64,000 bases of DNA from Malus domestica (Eukaryota; Streptophyta; Magnoliopsida; Rosales; Rosaceae). Under the pieces are notes generated by a model. That model was not told where the DNA came from. It did not search any database and saw only the letters and a list, made by a program, of their open reading frames with translations. The first letter of the stretch is position 1, and every line of letters starts with the position of its first letter. Both the position numbers and the translations under genes were made by a program. Positions 10,491 through 22,079 of the stretch are shown here, piece after piece. The stretch is from contig NC_091674.1 in assembly GCF_042453785.1 (NCBI RefSeq), forward strand, positions 27,911,501 through 27,975,500, read 5' to 3'.

Positions 10491-12392
10491 TGTTGTAGGC
10501 ATAATTTACTGAACAATTATGGAGGCCAGAGAAAGAGAGTTGCGGCATAGATAGAGAGAAAGAGAGAGAGATGTGTAATTGTGGGTGTGTTCTATTCCAC
10601 CTCATGGTGCCTTCATTTATAGTAGTAGGATATGAAAAAACCTTTCCCTTTAGGATTACAACATTTAATAGGTAATCTACTCCTAATAGGAATATAAGAT
10701 ACATTCCCATATCTACTAGGATTTACACAATCACATTCTCATTCCAATAGGACTGCAACACTCCCCCTTGAGTGTGTAAATACTCAAGTAAATGGCGCAT
10801 CAAGTCTTCAGTGATGAAGCAAGTATAGTTGATGAAGTCGTCGGCACAATGAGCGAATGCAAGTCTCAGATCAACAGAAGAATGCATAAAAAGTAAAACT
10901 CACAAAACCTCGCTATGGTAAAACCCATAGTCTAAGGAGAAATGTGAGAATTTGCATTAAGTCAAAACTATACGTCTTTTGGACGCAAGTAGAATAACTC
11001 ACAAGGGTATGATCAGGCCATGATGGATGCCTCGTTAAAACCTAGTAGATATGGGAAACTTTCAAGCCATATTTTTGGGCTAGATGGCTGCAGGCCATAC
11101 AAAAGAAACACCCTAAAATTGGTTAAGGCTGTGAAATTGGGCACCAAAATATTTATTTATTTATTATTATTATGGGTGCGGGCTGAAAAAAAAAGCCAAA
11201 AAATGGCTTTGGGCCAAGAAACAAGGGCATCCCAGCATTGAAAGTGCTGGCTGCTGCTTTAGACAAGGTCCTGCAGCATTAGGCCTTGGGCTGGGCTCTT
11301 GTAAGGCAGCTGCAAGCAGCCCATCAATCTGCACAAACAAGCTTGCAGGCTTGCTCCAGTCACGGGCTAAGAGGAACAGCCCAACAGCAAAGGGAAGAAG
11401 AAACCCTGGCCGAAGTGGTTGAGCCGAGTTCTCGGGACAAGCCCAGCACAGGCTGGCTCGGTCTGGCGCGAGCTGGATTGTGAGAAAGCCCAGCGAAAAA
11501 AACGCTGGCTCTATGTGTTTGAAAGGGCATAGGCCCAGCAAGTCAAACCCAGGCCTAGGGCCTGATTTGCACACGCAGTAAAACCCAAGCAGGTCGGTGA
11601 GGTTAGTTCCCCTTTTTTCTTTATTTTTTTTTCAGATTTTAGTATTAGGGTTTTCAGAACCCAAAAAAAATATGCTTCTATTTTATTTCGTTTCTTTGAC
11701 TCACAAATTCCACATAACAAAATTTGCGTAATGCATGAAACAAATATATATATTGACAAATATATGAACATATACAATATATATATTGGAAGGAAAATAT
11801 AAATATAGGGGGGTTCATGCATCATGGGAAATGTTTTCATGCTTCAAGGTCGTTTCAAATATCTTACTTTATTTTAAGCGTACCTGATTGGCAGAAAACA
11901 AATAAAAGCCTTTGAATTTGTAGAAGATCCATCTTGGAAAGCCTGAATTGCATCTCCAATGCGTTGTATCTGCAACATAGAAAAATTAAATTGAATCAAT
12001 AGCATGTATATCAATCCAATAAAATAATAAGTTAACCACAAAAAGAATGATTAAAACGTAATACTCCCCAAATTGAAGAATAAATTCTCTTAGTAGCGCA
12101 GTGTCAAGTGCGTGCTGATAACGTGTTGTAGGCATAATTTACTGAACAATTATGGAAGCCAGAAAGAGAGAGGTGCGACATAGATAGAGAGAAAAAGAGA
12201 GATGTGTAATTGTGGGTGTGTTCTATTCCACCCCCATTGTGCCTTTATTTATAGTAGTAGGATAGGTAAAAACCTTTCCCTTTATAATTACAACATTTAA
12301 TAGGTAATCTACTCCTAATAGGAATATAAGATACATTCCCATATCTATTATGATTTACACAATCACATTCCTATTCCAATAGGACTGCAACA
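10491..12392 (-). mobile_element. Complete non-autonomous LTR retrotransposon
   Basis: Two LTRs of about 270 bp (10491-10760 and 12124-12392) start TGTTGTAGGC and end ACTGCAACA. They are flanked by the 5-bp target duplication CAAAA (10486-10490 and 12393-12397). On the minus strand a purine tract (AAGGGGGAG) precedes the LTR at 10760, and a TTATCAGCACG primer-site-like motif follows the LTR at 12124, so the element reads leftward. The 1.36-kb interior keeps a copia-like 3' end but no protease, integrase or RT. Copy 2 has the uninterrupted CCAAAA site near 25530. LTR differences are few, so the insertion postdates the duplication. Confidence 0.88.
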
Positions 12393-12399
12393 CAAAAGA

Positions 12400-12556
12400 G
12401 TTTTTTATTTTTATTTTTATTTTTGAGTACATGGAGGGAGAGTTTGGCTAACCCACGTAATGGGCGGCTTAATTTGGTACCAAATTCGCCATTCATGAGA
12501 TTCGAATTTAAGACCTCTTACTTCTAAGCGAAAATGAATATCACCAGACCGTTGGA
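12400..12556 (-). mobile_element. SINE, copy 1
   Basis: On minus, a GGTCTGGTGATATTC start and a degenerate TTCGAAT box-B-like motif end in an A-rich tail (the T/ATTTTT run at about 12400-12424). It is orthologous to the SINE at 25536-25704, so it was there before the duplication. The adjacent LTR element landed at its tail. Confidence 0.6.
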
Positions 12557-12917
12557 TGTAAATATTTACATTTTGTTCATACATACATTTCAAATTTCAC
12601 AACTGAGCAAATGCAAATATATCAATAAATGAAAAACACAAATCATACAACAAAAGAACTTCATTTATAATTGAAGAAGAAAAATCAAACGGAAAACATT
12701 TAACACCTCTCATTTTTTTTTATACAATTAATTTAGGGAATTGTTATTGGTACTCTAAAAATCTTATTTTATATTTAAAAAAAATTAATAATTAGAAAGA
12801 AAATTACACTTGTAAGGAGTGTAAAATGAAATTTTTGAAATGATGATAACAGTTCTTTAATTTAAAGTTAGCCACAATTGCCTAGCTGTTGCTGCTTTAC
12901 TCCATTGTCTTCTCCAT

Positions 12918-13415
12918 CTAGCTCTTCACCGCATCCACAGCCGTCGATCCCATCTCTTCCAAATCATCCAAGCACGTCTCCTGATCTGTCACCGCGCTGC
13001 TTATCCACGTCTGTATGTCGTTGACTTTATCCCCGGTCAATGCCTTCTCTCCCGGGCCCACCCTCATCGCCGACGCCGAGTCGTTGACCCGGTTCATCGC
13101 TTCCCCCAGCTGAGAAACGCAGTCCTGGGTCGCCGCATCGGAGTTCACGGTCATCAACAGCGCCGAGAGGCGGGTGAGCTCGGCAGCGGAGATTTCGAGG
13201 GAGAGCTTGAAAATGGCTTCTGGGTCGGGATTTGGAGAGCGGTTGGGGACGGATATGGAGGTGAAGCACGAGGCGGGGTACCGAGTTACGTTGCAGACGG
13301 TTTTGATGGTAGACTCGGCCTAGTTGGAGCGAGATTGGGGTTGGAACTCGGCGGGTGACTGGGTAGTGGAATGGTGGATGACGGCGGCGATTGCGAGGGT
13401 GATCACTAGTGTTAT
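12918..13415 (-). pseudogene. Pectinesterase pro-region (PMEI-like), copy 1
   Basis: Reading from the RPS9 stop codon in the same frame: a hydrophobic anchor (ITLVITLAIAAV), a premature TAG after QPQSRSN, then TIKTVCNVTRYPASC, a helical stretch, DCVSQLGEAMNRVNDSASAM, and WISSAVTDQETCLDDLEEMG, ending VDAVKS at a TAG. The four cysteines and the TWISSAVTDQETCLD block are typical of the inhibitor-like N-terminal domain of type-I pectin methylesterases. The catalytic PE domain is missing. The premature stop (near 13320) is also in copy 2, so decay began before the duplication. The last TAG sits where copy 2 reads GAG and continues. Confidence 0.8.
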
Positions 13416-14505
13416 TCAATCTTCATCCTCTTCGTCTGCGTCTCCGCCAGCAGCCTTCTTAGCAGCCGCGTTCGTGTTCCTTCGCTTCACTCTGCCAGGG
13501 CGTCCGCCGCCTAACGGGCTTGTAAGCGAGAAATCGATGTGCTTCTCGGTGTCACATCTCACCAGGAATGAGGGAATGTTCGCCACTTGCCTCCCAACTC
13601 TGTCCACAATAAAAGAACAAGGTATAGTGAGGATGAATGTTCACCTTGCAGCTCAAGCAACCGAAACAATGGTTGGTGTTATATAATATGTAAACAGTGT
13701 GATCCATTCAAACACTAGAGCATCTTCTCTACTAGCAGGAATCGAAATAAAACATGAAGTACAACAGATATCGAATCATCAAACCGATAGACTCCTCCGT
13801 TCAACTCTATAACATAATTAGCTCCAAGTTTTTCCTTTCTCCGAAAAGTCAACAATCCGGCACGACAAATTGTTGGTATAATAACAAACCATTTATCAAG
13901 TACTTCCATTTGTTTCTAGATCAAACATGAAGTACGAGCAAATAGAACACTTTTCAGTAGAATTAATACCATCACATGAAATGTAAATCCGTAAATGTGA
14001 TGCACCAAAATATCCGCATTTTCCCGGACATTACGCATTGAGATTGACCATATAATCACATTGAATCAGTGATTTTAGATCAATAGCACTAAATCAAATA
14101 AAAGCACAATAAGAAATAAGTTTACCTGATATGCCTCAGCCTGATGAGCACACGAGCATGATGGATGGACTTTGCCATACCAGTCTTGAACACAATCGTC
14201 TGCAGGCGGCGTTCAAGGAAGTTCTCGACATTCAAAGCCAAGACATACTCGAGCTTGTTCTGCCCCTCGTCCAAAAGCTTATAACGGTTCATCCTCCTGA
14301 GGAGAGCCTCACCCTCAATAATCCGACGAGGGTTCTTCTCATCAAGGGTCAGAAGCTCCCTGGCATTGTTTCGGATACGGCTCTGGGATGCTGAAACCCT
14401 CCACAGCTCTCTTGGACCGAAGCCCGAACTCACCCACGAGCTTCAGCTCAGCATCCAACCGTTCCTTCTCGTAGGGGCGGCGGGGCTTCTTAAGCGTCTT
14501 GCCAT
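13416..14505 (-). pseudogene. 40S ribosomal protein S9 (uS4) pseudogene, copy 1
   Basis: Exon 14126-14505 codes for the [20 protein letters not shown] region through [21 protein letters not shown] intron follows, then exon 13416-13599 with [15 protein letters not shown]...HIDFSLTSP and an acidic end DADEEDED. This is the cytosolic RPS9 that binds 18S rRNA in the small subunit. A 2-bp deletion at about 14400 (between LRSKR and ELWRV) breaks the frame, and the first short exon is not found upstream. Because the intron is kept, this is not a processed retrocopy. Copy 2 shares the deletion. The frame passes straight into PME sequence after the stop. Confidence 0.85.
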
Positions 14506-14736
14506 CTAAAATTTTCACAATTCAGTAAACTTTTTCATAGTTTACCATTACAAATTCAGAACCCAACACTAACCACCTAAGATGTACCTTTAAATTCCGT
14601 TATAAAAATAAAAAAATTGTCATCGAACAATGTAAATTCAGAGACTTTGAAATGTATATCATTTAACCCTGAAAATGTAAATCCCACGTCAGGAACAACA
14701 AAAGTTTCTCAATGATTTCGATATAATAAGTATCAG

Positions 14737-14737
14737 A

Positions 14738-14780
<43 letters not shown>

Positions 14781-14836
14781 CACACACACGTGTGCGCGTG
14801 TATATATATATATATGTGTGTGTGGGGGGGGGGGGA
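14737..14836. repeat. Compound microsatellite (TA)n / (CA,TG)n / poly-G
   Basis: A TA run, CACACACACG, TGTGCGCGTG, a second TA run, TGTGTGTG and ten G's in a row. The orthologous place in copy 2 (31988-32071) has TA then a long TG run. Confidence 0.9.
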
Positions 14837-14970
14837 GATTAAACATCAGAGAAAGCGAGATGGATCGTTGGAAATAAAAACTAATTTTCTAAACTCTGTC
14901 TATAAAGAAAGAGAAGCTCAAAAACCCTAGTGAAGTTGTTGGCTAGCTAACCTAGCGTCGAGTCGAGGCA

Positions 14971-15218
14971 TGCTCTCTTAAGGTATTCATTTTGAGGACA
15001 AATGCATATTAGCCATATGATTGTATTAATTTGTATCCAAAGATTTAAAATATTTGACAATTTAATAAAGAAAAACAGGATGGTTCATGGAATTTAAGTT
15101 GATTTTACTTTATTAAGTTATCAAATATTTTAAACCTTTGAATCTGAACTAATTTAAGCATGTAGCTAATATGCATTTGGTCCTTATAAGTCCTCAGAAT
15201 GAGGACCTTAAGAGAGCA
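14971..15218. mobile_element. MITE with TGCTCTCTTAAGG ends, copy 1
   Basis: The ends TGCTCTCTTAAGGT and ACCTTAAGAGAGCA are inverted. Homology extends inward through GAGGACAAATGCATATTAGC and its inverted partner. The copy-2 counterpart is at about 38929-39182, so it was already present in the ancestral unit. Confidence 0.75.
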
Positions 15219-15867
15219 AAACTGGCGTCACCCAATAGAATTCATCAATCTCTCGTTTGGAATTGCTTTTGGAGTAAGCACTTCTGTTAGAACTACTTTT
15301 ATTAGGAGCACGTTGAATGCAGTTGTGGATTCTTGTGAATGCTTCTTCGGTGCTTTACGAAAGGCTTCTATAAATCAGAAGTACTTTTAAGTTTTTCCGC
15401 CAAACCTAGTTGAAAGAATTTTTAGTTGATATAAACCACTTTTAGCCCATCAAGAACAATCCTAAACTTGTCCACATTTCTTTTAATTTTACTCAATCGA
15501 TGATAAAATGGATAATTTCGGAGGTCAATTTCAACTTAGGTGATAATTCAAGGGGTCAATGGCAATTTACCTTTTTTATATACCTCAAGGTCCTCAACCC
15601 ATAAAGAAGGGGAATGTTTTCTCTTTCCAACCATTTTTACTTTTCATACGTTCTTCTCAATTTTCGATCGTCAAATCGAATGAATTGAAAAAAATCAATG
15701 ACTACAAATTAAAAAGGGTGTATAAAAAGTAAAAAAAAAAATGTAATTAACGCTATCCATTCATAATATGAAGGATAGGTGAAACCGACGAAAGCTATAA
15801 AGGTTGCAAACTTGCAACCACCAAGAGTTGGCTGTGGAAACCCAAGTGAATTTGTTACCAAATCTGC
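15219..15867. other. Shared noncoding backbone with a degenerate MITE (copy 1)
   Basis: Homologous to about 39290-39915. Positions about 15610-15755 contain a diverged member of the hAT-type MITE found at 23213-23360 (TTTTTACTTTTCATACG..., CGATCGTCAAATCGAATGAATTG). No gene is recognised. Confidence 0.5.
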
Positions 15868-15944
15868 ATTCAGTTAGGTACACACAAACACACTCATATA
15901 TATTGAGAATAATTCAGTTAGGTACACACAAACACACTCATATA

Positions 15945-18900
15945 TATTGAGAATAATATTTCTCTTCTCTTTTCATTAATCTGAAAGATAATTTTACACA
16001 AGTATATATAGTTACACTTCGGGGTAAAAAGTAAAAGAATATTCCCTACAGTAACTATCTAACTAAATTGGTAATTGTCATGAGTTACTATTACAATGAG
16101 TTATTATATTATGCTTATCACACCCCCTCAAGCTGAACAGAGAAGGGTGAAGAGAGAGCTTGGATCGAAGTTGGGGAAATCGTTGTCGAGGAAGTGACTT
16201 AGTATGTATGTCTGCAAGTTCATCTTGGCTGCAAACAAACTGAACTTGAAGTAATTGTGCTAAAACCAACTCACGAATGTAGTGATAATCAATTTCTACA
16301 TGCTTAGTGCGAGCATGAAAAACAGGATTGGATTTTAAGGCAATATCAGAGACATTATCACACCAAATATGAGGAATGGTAGGCAATTTGAAACCAATAT
16401 CAATAAATAATTGGTAAATCCAAGTAATTTCTGCTACAGTATGAGCTAGAGAATGATACTCAGCCACTGTGGATGATCGAGCAATTGTGTGTTGCTTCTT
16501 TGCACTCCAGCCCAGTTAGCATCAGAGAATGCCTTAAATGTTAGGGAAGATGAGGATTTGGGAAACCATAAACCAATTCCAACTATGCCTTTTAAGTATC
16601 GTAAAATCCGTTTCACTGCTTGAAAATGTTGTTCTCATGGTGAATGCATGAACTAGCATACCAAATTAACAGTAAAGGATAAATCAAGTCGAGTCCAAGT
16701 TAAGTATTGGAGAGCCCCGACAATGGATCTGTATTCTGCAGGATTAGATAGTAAGGGCCCAGAAAGATCAAGCTTGGCAGAACTAAGTGGTGTGGTGCAT
16801 GGCTTAGCTCCATCCATATTTGATCTTTTAAGCAAGTTCATAAAGTACTTGGATTGATGAATAAAGATACCTGATGAAGATCATTGAACTTTGAGCCCAA
16901 GAAAGTAATGGAGATCACCCAAGTCCTTGACTGGAAACTGAGCATTGAGCTTGGAAATAACAGCATTGCAGTGAGAAGAAAAGGGGCCAGTAATAATTAT
17001 ATCATCAACATACACTAGAACCAAAACTAGAACATGTTGATGAAGAATGAATAAATTGTGATCAGATTGTGATGCTTGAAACCCCAATGAGAGTAGAGCA
17101 GATTGAAGTTTCTCAAACCAAGCTCTAAGAGCTTGTTTAAAACCATAGAGAGATTTCTTTAAGTGACAAACATAACTGGGATGATCTTGGTCAATGAATC
17201 CAGAAGGCTAAGACATACACAAATTTTTTTTTAAGGAACCATGGAGAAAAGCATTACTAACATCCAACTGATGTAAGAACTAATTAGACTGAACTGCTAA
17301 GGTGAGTAGGATTCTAATGGTCACAAGTTTAGCCACTAGACAGAAAGTATCACTAAAGTTGATACCTTCATGTTGATTGTAACCCTTAGCCACTAAACGA
17401 ACTTTATAGCGATCCACAGAGCCATTTGGTTTGTGTTTAATTCTGAAAACCCACTTACACCTAACTAAGTTGTTTGAGGGAGAATGAGGAATAAAAGTCC
17501 AGGTTCCTGTATTCTGCAAAGCATTGAATTCATCTTGCATAACTGCCCTCTAAATGGATACTTAGATGCTTGGAGATAGGTAGAAAGAACATATTCACTG
17601 TCTAAATGTGACTGTAAAGGGTGTTTGGTAGCTATATAAGCCTTAGATTTAAAGATGCCTGACTTCGACCTAGTTTGTATAGGGTGAATAGAAGGAATAG
17701 GTGGAGTGGGAGAAGTAGATGGAGGAATAGGCTAAGAAGTGGAAGAAGGTGCATTTAATGCAAGGTATAGAGGTGTGGGTGTAGGTATGGTAGATGAAGG
17801 GAATTGCAATTCAGGTGGGATAGCATGACAGAGTGAGGATAGGGTAAGATATAGATGGGGAAAGTCAAGAGAGAAGGGAGATGAGGCAGTATGAGAAATA
17901 GTTGATGAAGTAAGGGAATAGGCAAGTGTGTGAAAAGGAAAATAAGTCTCATCAAAATGCACATGTTTGAAGATGTAGACCCAAAACTAATGGGGCACAT
18001 TAGAAGCTATCAATAATGTCTTAGCAGTTTCGACAATATGTCGGTGCTTCCTTTTAGCACAACCGTTTTGCTATGGTGTGTAAGGACAACTGAGATTTTG
18101 TTGAATGCCACAAAAAGCAAGATGTTTTGAAAATTAGAGCTAAGAAATTCACCCCCTAAGTCTATTCTTAAAGTACCGATCTTGAAACCAGATACATTTT
18201 CAACCAGAGCTTAAAATTGGACAAATGTAACAAACATATCTGATTTATTCTTAAGAGAATACAACCAAGTATATTTAGTGAAATCATAAACAAAGAGAAC
18301 ATAGAAATTGTAACCACTAACAGATAACAATGGTGTTGGACCCCAAACATCAGCATGACCAAGTTTTAGTGGTCTAGATGTAATACTAACAGAGTCATGA
18401 AATGACAATTTTGTACACTTGCCCAAGATACAATTTAAACAAAACAACTTATCAATAGAAGTAGTAATAGGCAGGGAAGACTTAGAGATAACAGATCCAA
18501 AAGTCTTGAATGTTGGATGTCCCAAGCGTTGAAATATGAGGTAAAGTCCTTATTGCAGTAGTTGCAAGATACCTTCTGGAATGATTAGGATATGCATAGA
18601 AGGGATAGAAACCTTGGTAAACAAGACCTCTAAAAAGCATCTTCCCTGTAGTAAGATCCTTGACAATGAAGTCAAAAGGATTCAGAGTCAAAGAACACTA
18701 ATTATCCAGGGAAAACATATTTGCAGAGAACAGATCATGTTTCAATTGAGGAACATGTAAAACATTCTAGAAAAGTAGCAGAATGAGTTCAAATTAAAGA
18801 AGAGCTAGAGTGGAGAATCGGCAAACCTTGGCCATCTCCAATGTAAACTTTGTCAAGTCCATGATATGGTTGTGGATTCTGCAAATTCTGAATGTTATTG

Positions 18901-20355
18901 GTCATGTGTGAGCTTGCTCCAGAGTCAATGAGCCATGAAGGAGAGGAATTGACTGGAGGATTAGCATACATGGCAAGCTTAGCAGAAGGAACACGACCTT
19001 GAAAATTAGGATTCATACGATTGCTGCAATCAATGGCTTGTTGGCCTGGACCTTCATAGATTTGACAGGGAGCATGCTTAGAATTGTTGTGATAGCAATT
19101 TCCTCCACGATTTCCACCATGATTATGAGAATTGTTGTAGCGATTAAATTGATTTCGATTGTTGTTGTTGTAACTTCGCTGATTGTTGTTAGGTCATTGA
19201 TAACTGCCTAGATTAGAATTGGGGAACTGTTGAGGGTGAACACTATAGGCTTGTTGTTGAGGTGGAACATGCGTTGTAGGGAGAAAATAAGCATTGGTTG
19301 ATGATGCTTGAACATTGAATGCCTGAAAAGGTTCAGTAGATGAGCCTTGAATATGCTGCTTTCTTGCAAGCGCAATTTCTTTGTTGAGCAAGAAACCATG
19401 AAGATAATCAACAATTGTATCAGTGAGATGAAATTGCACATAATTAACAAAGGCATAATCATCAAGAAGTCCATTGAGAATTATTAGAAGAATATCATGA
19501 TCGTCAAATGGTGCGCCAGCAGCAGCGAGAGCATCTGTAACTTCCTTAATACGCTGGAGGTACTCAGAGGTAGGGGAATTTCCTTTGGTCATAGATTGAA
19601 GATTTGACCTAAGTTGATGAATGTGAGATCGTGAGACACCACTAAATCGTCATTCAAGATTCTGCCATAATTCTGAGCAGATTGAACACCAATGGTGAAA
19701 TGAATCAAATCCTCAGAGAGTGTAGAGTTGATCCAGATGATGATATTATGATCTTTCTCATACCATAACTCGAAGGCAGGATTAGGAATAGAAGTCAAAT
19801 TTCCTGAAGAATCAGTGAGAATTTGAGGCGGTGCAGGTTCAGATCCGTCAACAATTTCAACGAGCTTGTAGTGGTGGAAGATCGGATCAAAGAGAGACTT
19901 CTAGATGAGATAATTGTGACGTTTCAGCTTTGTCTGGACCATGCTACCGATATTCTGGATCGTGATGGAGTTGATCGAGGCCTGAGTAAAAGAAAGAGGT
20001 GGTGCAGCGCCCTGAGGAGAAGAATTAGGATGTGAGATCATCGGAGATGAAGAATCGGAAGAGTTAGCCACCATTGATGCGCAAGATCAGAGAGGAAAAT
20101 AGCGAAAGAGATTTGTTTGGTTACTGAGAAAATGAAGAAAGCGTAAGGAGAAAGCTAAAGGATCGAAGTCGGTAGACTTTTGGCGGAAGATACCATATTG
20201 AGAATAATATTTCTCTTCTCTTTTCATTAATCTGAAAGATAATTTTACACAAGTATATATAGTTACACTTTGGGGTAAAAAGTAAAAGAATATTCCCTAC
20301 AGTAACTATTTAACTAAATTGGTAACTGTCATGAGTTACTATATTATCCTTATCA
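15945..20355 (-). mobile_element. Ty1/copia retrotransposon, full length but dead
   Basis: Short LTRs at 15945-16120 and 20196-20355 bound a minus-strand copia interior. On minus the right LTR is followed by TGGTATC (start of an initiator-Met tRNA primer site), and the left LTR is preceded by a purine tract (GAGGGGGTG). Flanks ATATA and ATATG may be a target duplication with one change. Copy 2 lacks the element. The two LTRs differ by several substitutions and by an indel near the 16100 end. Confidence 0.85.
16078..20075 (-). pseudogene. Copia gag-pol remnant
   Basis: In element order: gag (about 20075-19194, from MVANSSDSSSPM), a degraded zinc knuckle, protease with SWLIDSGASSHM (about 18940-18880), integrase core (18691-18168, with LGHADVWGPTPL and VYDFTKYTWLYSLK), reverse transcriptase (17540-16653, with RCKWVFRIKHKPNGSVDRYK and the VYVDDIIITG catalytic box) and RNase H (16467-16078, with [13 protein letters not shown] and IHTKSLP). 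Frameshifts and stops separate the pieces, so no complete polyprotein can be made. The order gag-PR-IN-RT-RH places it in Ty1/copia. Confidence 0.9.
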
Positions 20356-20358
20356 ATA

Positions 20359-20362
<4 letters not shown>

Positions 20363-20416
<54 letters not shown>

Positions 20417-20623
20417 AATTGCTTAAGGGGAGGGATCCCCATTTTTTCAAAAAAATGGGGACACGCTCCCCACCGTTGGATTTGAATTAAATGAAATCCT
20501 GTGGTTGAGATTCTATGGCCTGTGTTTTAATCTCAACCACACAATTTCATTAAAGTCAATCTAACGGTGGGGAGCGTGTTCCCATTTTTTTTGAAAAAAT
20601 GGGGATCCCTCCCCTTAAGCTCC

Positions 20624-20672
<49 letters not shown>
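20363..20672. mobile_element. Fold-back MITE embedded in a TA microsatellite
   Basis: A near-palindrome (about 20415-20623) has arms GCTTAAGGGGAGGGATCCCC..ACGCTCCCCACCGTT and the reverse, and it is flanked on both sides by long TA runs. This matches the architecture of Micron-type MITEs, which sit in (TA)n. The microsatellite flanks hide any target duplication. The matching region of copy 2 lacks it. Confidence 0.65.
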
Positions 20673-20677
<5 letters not shown>

Positions 20678-21374
20678 ATGCAATAGATTTCATGGATTTC
20701 ACATACATATATGTGCATGCAATTTGTCTAAAAAAGTATGAGACGTTATGTTTTTTTTCTTCTAGTTTGCATGTTAGTGCACAAAATGTTCAAAGCCTTT
20801 ACACTTCTATGAAGCATGTCTCGACAAGAGTTTTTGTAATAGTCCTTAGTCTGTTTGGAATTGCTTGTGTACGAAACATTTGTGATTTATTTGTATCAAC
20901 ATGATTTGTCTTATTTGGAGAATACCAAAAAGACATAGAAAATGGGAATACTTCTAGTTATTTATAACCAACATTATAAGCAACAATTTTGATCATCTAA
21001 GAGCGTTTTTAACCGTTGTAAAAGCAGTCAGAGAACATGCCTCTTCATTCAATGAAAAAGAAAAAGAACAACTTAAAGTTGGGAAAACAGATTGGACGGC
21101 AGGCTTTACTTTCGAGCATTGCTTGCACACAAGAGAGATGCCTTTTGAATAAACAATTCCACCCAATTGCCAATTCCAATTTTCAATTAAATAACAAGTA
21201 AAATAAAAATCTCAATTGCTGTCTTGGTCTCTCACTTTTGCAGGCCATCGTCAATTGCTGTCTACAACTAATGATGCTAGTGAAAAAAATCACCATCAAT
21301 CCGACAAGGCATCAAACAATAAACAATTCTCATCAAGCACTAAAATATAAAAAATAAAAAAATAAAAAAAATAA
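20673..21374. other. Shared noncoding backbone upstream of the truncated EB1 promoter
   Basis: Homologous to about 39960-40360 and 44690-44836 in copy 2. AT-rich, with no gene recognised. Confidence 0.5.
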
Positions 21375-21540
21375 AAAAACTAATGAAAATTGTTTAAAAA
21401 CTTTGAATTTTAACGACAAGAACAAAATGAAGAGTAAAGTGAATAGTACTATGATTGACTTTTTAATGTAAAAATGTAGTTTTTCGTTAAAATGAACAAT
21501 AACAGAAGTTTTTCGTTAAAATTTCTTAAAAAAAATCTAG
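21375..21540 (-). mobile_element. MITE, CGTTAAAA family
   Basis: It carries the family core AAAAACTACATTTTTACATTAAAAAGTCAA on the minus strand and TTTCGTTAAAA ends. Relatives are at 25908-26075, 52780-52925 and 60640-60790. There is no coding capacity. Confidence 0.5.
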
Positions 21541-21599
21541 AAAAAAAAACAAGATAAAATAAAAGGGAATAAGCTTATAAGAAAAGGGATTAGGCTAAA

Positions 21600-21984
21600 C
21601 TAATATAAAAACAAAATAAAACCCTCTCTCCTCTTCGCACGCTTGTATTTGCCAGAGTATCAAAAAAGTTACCTCATTTCAGCGCCCGCCAGTCGTGCAA
21701 ATTTCCAATTCCGTTTCTTTTTCTCTCTTCTTTCTCACCATTCAATTTCCATCTTCCATCAGTTTCTCATAATTTCCACATTCCTTTTTTTTTTCGATTT
21801 TTGTTTGAATTTTAATTTTTTTTTCTCGAAAAGCCGATTACCCCCTAATCCTCATTGGTTTAAATACTTAAACAAGGTTTGTTTCTTATCCGACTCTATT
21901 TTGGCATTTTCTTATCTCCTTTCTATGTCTCTGGGTCTGTGAAAATTGTGGAAGAATTGGGAAAAATCTGGGGGAAGAAAAATG
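21600..21984 (+). pseudogene. Truncated EB1 promoter, 5'UTR and start codon
   Basis: This stretch is closely similar to 45720-46103, the region just upstream of EB1 (shared AAAACCCTCTCTCCTC, GTATTTGCCAGAGTATC, GGCATTTTCTTATCTCC). It stops exactly after GGGGGAAGAAAAATG. The EB1 coding sequence is absent. Instead the sequence continues as TTGCTCAAATGGGGCC, the start of copy 2. The frames seen here are 5'UTR and promoter, not coding. Confidence 0.85.
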
Positions 21985-22079
21985 TTGCTCAAATGGGGCC
22001 TCAACGACATACCAACATCGTTGGTGTCTTATTCTCACCGATCTAAAAAGCAGCTTAGGCGGGTCCAATGATGGCTTTA

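Larger units (their letters stand above)
8759..21978. repeat. Tandem segmental duplication, copy 1
   Basis: Copy 1 begins in AAAATGTTGTTCAAATGG (8759) and runs through the PRE gene, PME/RPS9 pseudogenes and MITEs to a truncated EB1 promoter/5'UTR. It ends at the EB1 start codon, fused to the first bases of copy 2 (21979). Homology to copy 2 resumes on both sides of each private insertion. Private insertions are the LTR element 10491-12392, the copia element 15945-20355 and the fold-back element near 20415-20623. Confidence 0.85.

Noticed and set aside
11170-11574. 134-aa minus frame in the small LTR element
   Set aside because: No domain or motif; GC-rich interior of a non-autonomous element.
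13324-13686. 120-aa plus-strand frames at 13324-13686 and 26616-26978
   Set aside because: They are antisense shadows of the RPS9/PME composite; the minus-strand frame carries the recognisable ribosomal protein and pectinesterase sequence.
14131-14394. 87-aa plus-strand frames at 14131 and 31378
   Set aside because: Antisense to the RPS9 exon, conserved only because the exon is duplicated.
21643-21942. 99-aa frame (and 45764-45970) upstream of EB1
   Set aside because: Lies in the EB1 promoter/5'UTR, Phe/Ser-rich low complexity from pyrimidine tracts; the true start is 46101.
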